This document shows, one piece after another, positions 18,478-25,268 of a stretch of 29,470 nucleotides of DNA (positions within the stretch are counted from its first letter, which is position 1; each line of letters opens with the position of its first letter). Origin of the DNA: DASQPE01 sp041488455 (GTDB lineage Bacteria; Gemmatimonadota; Gemmatimonadetes; Gemmatimonadales; GWC2-71-9); the NCBI GenBank assembly GCA_041488455.1, contig JBGPPG010000028.1, positions 1 to 29,470 of the forward strand, written 5' to 3'. Below the pieces are notes generated by a model. That model was not told where the DNA came from and searched no databases. It saw only the letters and a list, made by a program, of their open reading frames with translations. The position numbers and the translations under genes are program-made.

Positions 18478-19473
18478 ATGGTTCGCCGCTGCAAGGTCCG
18501 GCTTGCCGTGTTTCTGCTTGCCGCGGCGCCGGCCACGTGGCTAGGTGCGCAGACCCCGGCCGCCTCGCCGGGTGATCTTGCAGTCCGTCTTGCCGGCATG
18601 ACGGCCGTCACGGGGTACGAGCAGGCCATGGTGGACACCCTGCTCACCCTCCTTCCCGGTGCCGAGCGCGACCGCGCGGGCAACGCGGTGCTCGTGTTCG
18701 GGAGCGGCGCTCCCCGCCGCCTGGCCGTGTGTCCCCTGGACGAAACCGGCTACGCCGTGGGCCGCGTGCGGCCCGACGGATGGCTTACGCTGCACCGCTC
18801 GCCGGGGCGGCTGCTGCCACCGGGCCCGCTCTTCGACCAGGCGCTCGAGGGCCAGCGGATCACCGTGTTCGGCCGGCGCGGGCCCGTGCAGGGCGTCGTC
18901 GCGGTGCGGTCGGTCCACCTCACCCGGGGGCGTGGCTCGGGTGCTCCCGACCCCTTCACCTCGGACGATGCCTTCGTGGACCTCGGCGCCGGGTCCGAGC
19001 GCGAGGTGGCCGCGCTCGGCGTCGGGGTCCTGAGTCCTGTCGCCCTCGCCAAGCGCCCCCACCGTTACGGCACTGACAAGCTGGCGGCGCCGATGGCCGG
19101 TCGCCGGGCGGCGTGCGCCGCGCTGCTCGCGGCGGCCCGGCGGGCGGTCGCGGAGCAGGGGATGGTCCCCGTGCAGGGCACGACCGTGATCGCGTTCGTC
19201 GTGGAGCAACAGCTCGAGGTGCGGGGACTTCTCACAGTCGCGACGAACCGCGGTCCCTTCGAGGAGACCTGGGTCGCCGATGTGGGTCCGGGGGTCGCCG
19301 CACTCAAGGCGGCATCGCTGCCGGCGGGCCCGCGTGCCGCGCTTGGCCGGGTTAACGGCTGGGAGATCGCCACCCGCTACTCGGGCACCGCGGTCGAGAC
19401 CGTGGCGCTCGGAGACGTCGAGCAGACCAGTGCCAGAATCGCGGGCTGGCTGCACGGGGAGGCCGGCCAATGA
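18478..19473 (+). CDS. Secreted M42-like pseudopeptidase
   Basis: 331 aa. A signal peptide (VRLAVFLLAAAPATWLGAQ) is present; ATG 18478 follows GGAGG by 7 nt. The fold follows M42/M28 glutamyl aminopeptidases (LAGMTAVTGYEQAMVDTLL, then GNAVLVFGSG, then the DLGAGSEREVAALG block) but the metal ligands are mostly gone. The family AHxDE is CPLDE (His to Pro86), the DDR motif is PMAGRRA with no Asp, the EE pair is EQ (VEQQLEVRG), and the final RYAHSP is RYSGTAVE. Only the Asp in WVADVGPG may remain. It should be catalytically dead. Its stop codon overlaps the start of an intact M42 paralogue (ATGA), suggesting a mixed complex or regulatory subunit. Confidence 0.8.
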   Translation: MVRRCKVRLAVFLLAAAPATWLGAQTPAASPGDLAVRLAGMTAVTGYEQAMVDTLLTLLPGAERDRAGNAVLVFGSGAPRRLAVCPLDETGYAVGRVRPDGWLTLHRSPGRLLPPGPLFDQALEGQRITVFGRRGPVQGVVAVRSVHLTRGRGSGAPDPFTSDDAFVDLGAGSEREVAALGVGVLSPVALAKRPHRYGTDKLAAPMAGRRAACAALLAAARRAVAEQGMVPVQGTTVIAFVVEQQLEVRGLLTVATNRGPFEETWVADVGPGVAALKAASLPAGPRAALGRVNGWEIATRYSGTAVETVALGDVEQTSARIAGWLHGEAGQ

Positions 19474-20555
19474 GACCGCTCGTCGCTGGTATTCTCGTGC
19501 TCGGCCTGGGGGTGCCGCTCGCCGCGCAGGAGCCGGCGCGCATCGCCGAGGCCCAGTCGATCCTCGCGCCGCTGATCGAGAGCTACGGCGTCTCCGGCAC
19601 TGAGGCCCCTGTCCGTGAGACCGTCAGGCGTCTGCTTCCCGCCTGGGCCAAGGCCGAGACCGACACGGCCGGCAACCTCTGGGTTCGGGTCGGCAAGGGG
19701 GAGCCGGCGGTCGTCGTCGTCGCGCATATGGACGAGATCGGCTTTTCCGTGAGCGCGATCCGCGAGGACGGCTCGCTCGATCTCGAGACACGGGGCGGGT
19801 TCTTCCTTTCGTTGTTCGAGGCCGAGCCGGCGCTGGTCCATACCGGCACGGCGTCGGTCCCGGGCGTCTTCATGCCACGGGACTCGGTGGGCGCGACGCC
19901 GCGCCGCACCCCACCCCCGCTTCGGGTGGACGTGGGCACCGCCTCTCGGGCCGAGACGGAGGCTCTCGGCATCCGTGCCGGCTCTACCGTGACGATGCCG
20001 AAGCGCTACACCCGGCTCGCCGGGACCCGGGCCACAGGGCGGGCGATGGATGACCGCGTGGGTTGCGCCACGCTGCTGCTGGCACTCCGGCGCCTCGACC
20101 CGGCCCGGCTCAAGCACGAGGTCGTATTCGTCTTCAGTGTCCGGGAAGAGATCGGCCTCGAGGGAGCCGAGGCCGCGGCCGCGGCCCTCGGCATCCAGCC
20201 CCGGCGGGTCCACGCGATCGATACCTTCGTCTCCGCCGATTCGCCGCTCGAGCCGCAGGCCTTCGCCGTGGCTCCGATCGGCCGGGGCCCGGTGGTGCGG
20301 GCGCTGGACCAGAGCTCGGTGGCGCCGCCGGCGCTGGTGGATTCGCTGGTGGCGCTCGCGGCCGCCCGGGCCATTCCGCTCCAGGTGGGCGCCACCAACG
20401 GCGGCAACGACGGCTCCGTGTTCGCGGCCTGGGGGGTGCCGGACGTGGCGATCGGCTGGCCGCTCCGCTACGCGCATTCGCCGGCGGAAGTGATCGACCT
20501 GAAGGACGTGGTGCATCTCGGCGACGTGATCCGGGCGATCGCCGAGAGCTGGTAG
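19470..20555 (+). CDS. Secreted M42 family aminopeptidase
   Basis: 361 aa with a signal peptide (RPLVAGILVLGLGVPLAAQ). All five metal ligands of the M42 family are visible: His86 (VVAHMDEIGF), the bridging Asp194 (GRAMDDRVGC), Glu227 with the catalytic Glu226 (REEIGLEGA), Asp251 (AIDTFVSADSP) and His336 (LRYAHSPAEV). M42 enzymes form dodecameric tetrahedral shells that trim peptides from the N-terminus. Most are cytoplasmic, so export is notable and matches the periplasmic S46 and M16 peptidases in this window. The ATG overlaps the stop codon of the pseudopeptidase. Followed by a GC hairpin at 20555-20573 before the arginine operon. Confidence 0.92.
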   Translation: MRPLVAGILVLGLGVPLAAQEPARIAEAQSILAPLIESYGVSGTEAPVRETVRRLLPAWAKAETDTAGNLWVRVGKGEPAVVVVAHMDEIGFSVSAIREDGSLDLETRGGFFLSLFEAEPALVHTGTASVPGVFMPRDSVGATPRRTPPPLRVDVGTASRAETEALGIRAGSTVTMPKRYTRLAGTRATGRAMDDRVGCATLLLALRRLDPARLKHEVVFVFSVREEIGLEGAEAAAAALGIQPRRVHAIDTFVSADSPLEPQAFAVAPIGRGPVVRALDQSSVAPPALVDSLVALAAARAIPLQVGATNGGNDGSVFAAWGVPDVAIGWPLRYAHSPAEVIDLKDVVHLGDVIRAIAESW

Positions 20556-20573
20556 CGCGGTCGCGAGCCGCGC
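20555..20573 (+). terminator. GC hairpin after the M42 peptidase gene
   Basis: GCGCGG (20555-20560), a 7-nt loop and CCGCGC (20568-20573) begin at the last base of the stop codon. There is no long U-tract (GTCTGTG follows). It may separate the peptidase transcript from the argG promoter 17 nt further on. Confidence 0.5.
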
Positions 20574-20589
20574 GTCTGTGCGGGCGCGC

Positions 20590-20618
20590 TTGCGTGGGCA
20601 GGCAGGGGTGTGCATAAT
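20590..20618 (+). promoter_or_regulatory. Promoter of the arginine operon
   Basis: TTGCGT (20590-20595) and CATAAT (20613-20618) are separated by exactly 17 bp, with TGTG before the -10 giving an extended -10 flavour. The expected start point is about 20625, only 2 nt before the argG ATG at 20627. There is no Shine-Dalgarno sequence, so the mRNA is predicted to be leaderless. Confidence 0.65.
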
Positions 20619-20624
20619 AATGCA
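20611..20624. promoter_or_regulatory. ArgR-type operator (ARG box) overlapping the -10 box
   Basis: TGCATAATAATGCA is TGCAT-AATA-ATGCA, a perfect 5+5 dyad with an A/T centre. This is the core of ARG boxes bound by ArgR/AhrC repressors (TGCAT or TGAAT half-sites around a W4 centre). It covers the -10 hexamer and lies 2 nt before argG, so bound repressor should block polymerase when arginine is plentiful. No argR gene is in the window. Confidence 0.75.
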
Positions 20625-20626
20625 TT

Positions 20627-21868
20627 ATGCGACACCGCGGCCCGCTCGCCCTCGCCTTCTCCGGCGGCCTCGACACCAGCTTCTGCGTGCCCCGCCTCGT
20701 GGAGGACGGGTGGACGGTCCATACCGTCTACGTGAACACCGGCGGCGCCAGCGCCGCCGACCGCGCCGCGATCGCCGCCCAAGCCCGCGCCGTGGGCGCC
20801 GCAGAGCACCATGAGGTCGATGCCCGCGCCGCCGTCTTCGACCGGTTCGTCCGCTTCCTGCTCCAGGGCAACGTCCTCCGAGGCGAGGTCTATCCCCTCA
20901 GCGTCTCCGCCGAGCGCACGCAGCAGGTGCTCTCGGTGGTTGACGCCGCGCGCACCATCGGTGCCGGCGCCGTGGCGCACGGTTCCACCGGAGCGGGCAA
21001 CGACCAGATCCGTTTTGACGTCGCCCTCCGCGTCCTCGCACCCGAGCTCCAGGTCGTCACCCCCATCCGGGATCGCGGCGTCACCCGGGACCAGGCCATC
21101 GCCTATCTGCGCGAGCGCGGGTTACCGGTTCCCGCCAAGGCGGGCGCTTACTCCATCAACCGTGGGCTCTGGGGCACCACATGGGGTGGCGGGTGGACCC
21201 ACGACACGTGGGCCGGGCCTCCCGACGAGCTGCTCGAGCCGCCAGCCGATGCGCCGGCGCCGCGGGAGATCGTGATCGCATGGGCGCGGGGCGTGCCGGT
21301 GGCGCTCGACGGTGCCGCGCTCGACGGGCCGGCCCTGGTCGAGCGGCTCAACGCGCTGGCGGAGGCGTACGGGTTCGGCCGCGGAATCCACGTCGGCGAG
21401 ACGGCCCTCGGCATCAAGGGCCGCATCGGGTTCGAGGCCGGAGCGGCGCTGGTGCTGATCGCCGCCCATCGCGAGCTGGAGAAGCTGGTGCTCACGCGGT
21501 GGCAGACCTACTGGAAGGATCAGCTCGCCCGCTTCTACGGCGACCGCCTGCATGAGGGCCAGTACTTCGACCCCGCGCTCCGGGACATCGAGGCGTTGAT
21601 CACGAGCTCGCAGGCCCGGGTTTCCGGCGAGACCCGCGTGCGGCTCGCGCCCGGCCGGTTCCAGGTCGTGGGCACCCGGAGCCCGCATTCGATGATGGAC
21701 CGAACCGTCGCGACCTACGGCGAGGAGAACCGGCTCTGGACTGGCGATGAAGCGCGGGCGTACGCCCGGATCGCCGCGATCCCCTCGTTGTTGGCGGCGC
21801 GGGCAAACAGCACAGAGGCACAGAAAGCGAACACCACAGAGACACCGAGGCACAGAGACCAACACTAA
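20627..21868 (+). CDS. argG: Argininosuccinate synthase
   Basis: 413 aa. Joins citrulline and aspartate, using ATP, to give argininosuccinate. The PP-loop ALAFSGGLDTSFC (residues 8-20) binds ATP; GSTGAGNDQIRFD, the PVPAKAGAYSINRGLWG block and RSPHSMMDRTVATYGEENRLWTGDEA are further family signatures, the PVPAKAxAYSxNxGLWG form being typical of Bacteroidetes-like ArgG. The ATG lacks a ribosome site and is probably used on a leaderless mRNA. The last ~20 residues (NSTEAQKANTTETPRHRDQH) are not ArgG-like: they are encoded by a CACAGAG-type repeat (21811-21868), which evidently replaced or extended the native C-terminus. First gene of the arginine operon. Confidence 0.95.
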   Translation: MRHRGPLALAFSGGLDTSFCVPRLVEDGWTVHTVYVNTGGASAADRAAIAAQARAVGAAEHHEVDARAAVFDRFVRFLLQGNVLRGEVYPLSVSAERTQQVLSVVDAARTIGAGAVAHGSTGAGNDQIRFDVALRVLAPELQVVTPIRDRGVTRDQAIAYLRERGLPVPAKAGAYSINRGLWGTTWGGGWTHDTWAGPPDELLEPPADAPAPREIVIAWARGVPVALDGAALDGPALVERLNALAEAYGFGRGIHVGETALGIKGRIGFEAGAALVLIAAHRELEKLVLTRWQTYWKDQLARFYGDRLHEGQYFDPALRDIEALITSSQARVSGETRVRLAPGRFQVVGTRSPHSMMDRTVATYGEENRLWTGDEARAYARIAAIPSLLAARANSTEAQKANTTETPRHRDQH

Positions 21869-21907
21869 CGGGTTGTTTCTCCGTGGCTTCGTGTCTCTGT
21901 GGTTCGC
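21827..21907. repeat. CACAGAGACAC-type inverted repeat at the argG 3' end
   Basis: The left arm (21827-21857, GCGAACACCACAGAGACACC...) and right arm (21879-21907) are imperfect reverse complements over about 30 bp around a 21-nt loop. Further CACAGAG copies lie just to the left (21811 onward). The left arm encodes the end of ArgG and its stop codon is in the loop. It resembles palindromic REP-like intergenic elements; it may act as a transcript-processing or attenuating hairpin inside the operon. Confidence 0.75.
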
Positions 21908-21937
21908 AGTTCCAATGAAATGAAAGGAAACGGCCAG

Positions 21938-23071
21938 ATGGTCGTAACGACGCGGGTGAAGCTGGACCGGATTTCGTCCTCGACCCGGAACGCGCATCTC
22001 GGCACCGAGGTCATCGTGGGCGACCAGATCCTCGCGGCGGAGGGCTACGTGCTCGCCGTCCGGATCCTGGAAGACAAGTCCACCTACAACACGATCGAGG
22101 ACACCGGCGGGCGGATGGTTTCCCTCCGCGCCGGCGACGTGCTGGCCGGCACGCTCGGCACCCGCCGCGCGCTCCGCGGCTACGCCGGCGTCGTGCCGCC
22201 GACCATCGCCGTCGGCGACACGATCGAGGTGCTCAACCTCGGCGGGATTCTCGGCCGCTGCACCTCGGTCAATCCCGAGATCGGACCCCCGTTCAAGGCC
22301 GAGGTGCTGGGCGCGATTCTCACGTTCCCCGAGCTGGGCGACCGGGTCGGCCGGGCCTCGCACATCAAGGATCTGGCCGTCCCGCCCGCCGACCGCTTGG
22401 AGAGCGCGATTCCGGTGGTCTACGTCGCCGGCACGTGCATGAACGCGGGGAAGACCGTCGCCGCGACGGAGCTGGTGCGTGGGCTCACCCGCTCGGGGCT
22501 CCGGGTGGCCGCGGCCAAGCTCACCGGCGTCTCGCTCATGCGCGACGCGCTCTCGATGCAGGATGCCGGTGCGGTCGCGGCGCTCACGTTCAACGACGTC
22601 GGCATCGCGAGCACGCACGCGGGGGTGACGGTGTCCACGGCCAAGGGGATCTTCAACCGGCTGGCGCAGGCCAAGCCCGACGTCATCGTGGCGGAGCTGG
22701 GCGACGGGATCCTGGGCGAATATGGGGTGCAGGACATCCTGCACGATCCCGAGCTGATGGGCGTCGGCGCCGCATTCGTCATGGCGGCCCCCGATCCGGT
22801 CGCCTGCTGGGGCGCCGCCGAGCTGATGCGTAGCGAATACGGCCTGCCGGTCACTGCCATCACCGGCCCCGCCACCGACAACGACGTGGGGATCGTCTAC
22901 ATCACGGCTCAGCTCGGCATCGCGGCGCACAACGCCCGCCGGGACGCGCCTGGACTGGTCGCGCGGGTCCGTGAGTCCGTAGCGGAGTGGGCGAAAGCCG
23001 CTGCAAGCGTCGTTTCGGGAGCTCCGGAGCGGGCCCCTCTCGCCGCGCCCGCCGCCGCCCTCGCCCGGTGA
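21938..23071 (+). CDS. P-loop NTPase-fold protein of the arginine operon, candidate N-acylglutamate synthase
   Basis: 377 aa from the ATG at 21938, chosen because AAGGA lies about 9 nt upstream (earlier in-frame starts lie in or beside the repeat). An N-terminal beta-rich domain (about 1-130; SLRAGDVLAGTLGTRRALRGYAG) is unfamiliar. The C-terminal domain (about 155-345) has a P-loop VAGTCMNAGKT (Gly165-Thr173; G-x5-GKT as in dethiobiotin synthetase and DUF1611) and a Walker-B-like PDVIVAELGDGILG (247-260). The tail is Ala/Pro-rich. It sits between argG and argC and overlaps argC (GTGA), so a role in arginine synthesis is likely. DUF1611 protein DgcN has been reported as a D-glutamate N-acetyltransferase; by analogy this could make N-acylglutamate, the step otherwise missing. 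That is inference; it could equally be a GTPase-like regulator. Confidence 0.75.
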   Translation: MVVTTRVKLDRISSSTRNAHLGTEVIVGDQILAAEGYVLAVRILEDKSTYNTIEDTGGRMVSLRAGDVLAGTLGTRRALRGYAGVVPPTIAVGDTIEVLNLGGILGRCTSVNPEIGPPFKAEVLGAILTFPELGDRVGRASHIKDLAVPPADRLESAIPVVYVAGTCMNAGKTVAATELVRGLTRSGLRVAAAKLTGVSLMRDALSMQDAGAVAALTFNDVGIASTHAGVTVSTAKGIFNRLAQAKPDVIVAELGDGILGEYGVQDILHDPELMGVGAAFVMAAPDPVACWGAAELMRSEYGLPVTAITGPATDNDVGIVYITAQLGIAAHNARRDAPGLVARVRESVAEWAKAAASVVSGAPERAPLAAPAAALAR

Positions 23072-24114
23072 AGGTCGCCATCGTCGGCGCCGGCGGCTAC
23101 GTCGGCGGCGAGCTCTTGCGCCTGCTGCTGCAACACCCTCGGGTGACCGAGTGTGTCGCGACCAGCCGGAGCCAGGCGGGAAAGCCGATCGCCGACACGC
23201 ACCCGGCCCTCGCCGGGCTGACCGAGGCCCGGTTCGCGGGGCAGTCGCCCGGCGAAGCGGCGCGTGGGCGCGACGTGGTCTTTCTCTGCCTCGAGCACGG
23301 CGAGTCGTCCGGGGTGGGCGGCGAGGTGCTCGACGCAGGTCCCGGGCTCGTGGTGGACCTCGCGGCGGACTTTCGCACCGAGGACCTGCGGCTCTACGAG
23401 CGCTACTACGGCCCGCACGGCGCCCCGCTGCTCGTGCCTCGGTTCACCTACGGTCTGGCCGACGTACGGGGAGAGGGGCTCCGGGGCGCCCGCGCGATCG
23501 CGGCGCCTGGCTGCTTCGCGACCGCGGCGCAGCTCGCGCTCTATCCGCTGGCGCGGGTGCCGCTCTTGGCACCGCCGGCGCTCTTCGCGGTGACCGGGTC
23601 GAGCGGCGCGGGGGCACACCCCAAGCCTACGACGCATCACCCGATGCGGGCGCACAACCTCTTCGCCTATTCGGTGCTGGGCCACCGGCACGAGGCGGAG
23701 ATCCTGCTTCGCTGGCGGGAGTGGACCGGACGCCCGGAGGCGACTGCCCGGCTGATGGCGCACTCGGGGCCGTTCGTACGGGGGATCCACCTCACGTTGC
23801 ACGCGTGGGTGGACCCCGGTGCGGGGCAGCTGCCGGACGGTGCCACGAGCATCGCCGAGCTCTATCGGCGCGCGTACGCCGGCCGGCCGTTCGTCCGGGT
23901 GCTGGACCGGCCACCCGAGCTGACGCACGCGGTTGGAACCAACTATGCCTTGCTGCATCCGGCGGAGACCGGCGACCGTAGCGAAGTGCAGGTGATGGTC
24001 GTGATCGACAATCTCGTGAAGGGGGCCGGCGGCCAGGCCGTCCAGGCGATGAATCTGGCGCTGGGGATTCCGGAGACCGAGGGCCTCTCGGGCGGAGGGA
24101 TTTATCCATGCTGA
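23068..24114 (+). CDS. argC: N-acyl-gamma-glutamyl-phosphate reductase
   Basis: 348 aa. Reduces the acylglutamyl phosphate made by ArgB to the semialdehyde with NADPH. The Rossmann motif VAIVGAGGYVGGELLRLL (residues 3-20) and the catalytic Cys149 in IAAPGCFATAAQLALYP are clear; SSGAGAHPKPTTHHPMRAHN is the substrate-pocket block, longer and more His-rich than the GVSGAGR form of enterobacterial ArgC and like that of Bacteroidetes/Xanthomonas. The GTG start overlaps the stop codon of the P-loop gene (GTGA), and argD overlaps its end by 7 nt. Cytoplasmic. Whether it takes acetyl or succinyl substrates cannot be told from this gene alone. Confidence 0.94.
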   Translation: MKVAIVGAGGYVGGELLRLLLQHPRVTECVATSRSQAGKPIADTHPALAGLTEARFAGQSPGEAARGRDVVFLCLEHGESSGVGGEVLDAGPGLVVDLAADFRTEDLRLYERYYGPHGAPLLVPRFTYGLADVRGEGLRGARAIAAPGCFATAAQLALYPLARVPLLAPPALFAVTGSSGAGAHPKPTTHHPMRAHNLFAYSVLGHRHEAEILLRWREWTGRPEATARLMAHSGPFVRGIHLTLHAWVDPGAGQLPDGATSIAELYRRAYAGRPFVRVLDRPPELTHAVGTNYALLHPAETGDRSEVQVMVVIDNLVKGAGGQAVQAMNLALGIPETEGLSGGGIYPC

Positions 24115-25268
24115 ACAGCGAATCGGTGGGGCCGTCCCCCCATCTGCTTCCGGTCTACGCCCAGATGCCGGTACGCCCGGTCTCCGGGCGAGGGTCCTGG
24201 CTCTTCGACGAGGACGGGCGGGAATGGCTGGACGCCTACGGCGGCCACGCCGTTGCCGCCACCGGGCACTGCCATCCGCACGTCGTCCACGCGATCGCGC
24301 AGCAGGCCTCAACGCTTCTGTTCTACTCGACGGCCGTGCCCCATCCCAACCGCGAGCGTCTGGCGGATCGTCTTGCCGCGCTCTGCCCGGACCCGCTGTC
24401 GCGGGTGTTCTTCTGCAACTCGGGCGCGGAGGCGAACGAGAACGCGCTCGGTCTCGCGCGGCGGCACACGGGGCGGCAGGCCATCGTGTCGCTGCGCGGG
24501 GGGTGGCACGGCCGGACCGCCGCGACGCTCGCCGTCACCGACGGCGCCAAGTATGAGGAAGGCGCCCGCCGCGCCGGCGTGCCGCTGTCACGCAAGGTGC
24601 CGGTGGACGACGTGGCCGCGCTCGATGCGGCGGTGGACGACACGATCGCCGCCGTCATCATGGAGCCGGTGCAGGGGCTCGCCGGCGCGCGGGATCTGAG
24701 CGTCGAATTCCTCCGGGCCGCTCGGCGCATCTGCGACGCGCGGGGGGCACTCCTCCTCTTCGATGAGGTGCAGTGCGGGTCGGGTCGCTGCGGGGGCTTC
24801 ACGGCGGCCGAGGCGTATGGGGTCGTGCCCGATCTTCTGACGCTCGCCAAGGGGCTCGCGTCCGGGCTCCCGATCGGTGCGGTGGTCACCACCCCCGCGA
24901 TCGGCAACCGGCTCGCCGTGGGCGACCTGGGCAGCACCTTCGGCGGCGGCCCCGTCCCCTGTGCCGCCGCCCTCGCCACGCTCGACGTCATCGAGCGGGA
25001 GCAGCTGATCGCGAACGCGGTCGAGGTTGGTGACTACCTCCGCGCCGGCGCGCTCGCCCTCGGCATCCCCGCCGTGACCGGGCGCGGGCTGCTCGTGGGC
25101 CTCCGGCTGGGCCGGCCGGCGGTGCCGGTGCAGCGGGCGCTGTTCGACCGCCGCGTCCTGACCGGCACGGCCAGCGACCCCGAGGTGCTTCGGCTGATGC
25201 CGCCGCTCTCGTTCAATCGCCGCGAGGCGGACATCCTCCTTGGCGCGCTCCGGGAGGTCCTGGAGTGA
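24108..25268 (+). CDS. argD: N-acylornithine aminotransferase
   Basis: 386 aa, PLP-dependent class III aminotransferase that turns the acylglutamate semialdehyde into acylornithine using glutamate. Seen: NSGAEANENAL (104-114, cofactor phosphate), GGWHGRTAATL (131-141), MEPVQGLAGA (185-194), LLLFDEVQCGSGRCG (Asp219 to the pyridine nitrogen) and the Schiff-base Lys248 in LTLAKGLASGLPIGAV. The residue stacking on PLP is Trp (WHGRT) where most acetylornithine aminotransferases have Phe, a small deviation. ATG 24108 follows GGAGG by 9 nt and overlaps argC by 7 nt. A succinylornithine preference is possible but not shown by sequence. Confidence 0.93.
   Translation: MLNSESVGPSPHLLPVYAQMPVRPVSGRGSWLFDEDGREWLDAYGGHAVAATGHCHPHVVHAIAQQASTLLFYSTAVPHPNRERLADRLAALCPDPLSRVFFCNSGAEANENALGLARRHTGRQAIVSLRGGWHGRTAATLAVTDGAKYEEGARRAGVPLSRKVPVDDVAALDAAVDDTIAAVIMEPVQGLAGARDLSVEFLRAARRICDARGALLLFDEVQCGSGRCGGFTAAEAYGVVPDLLTLAKGLASGLPIGAVVTTPAIGNRLAVGDLGSTFGGGPVPCAAALATLDVIEREQLIANAVEVGDYLRAGALALGIPAVTGRGLLVGLRLGRPAVPVQRALFDRRVLTGTASDPEVLRLMPPLSFNRREADILLGALREVLE

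Noticed and set aside
21122..22930. Long minus-strand open frame (about 602 codons) across argG and the P-loop gene
   Set aside because: No recognisable domain, composition typical of antisense shadows, and it crosses the inverted repeat; the plus strand encodes ArgG and a Walker-motif protein.
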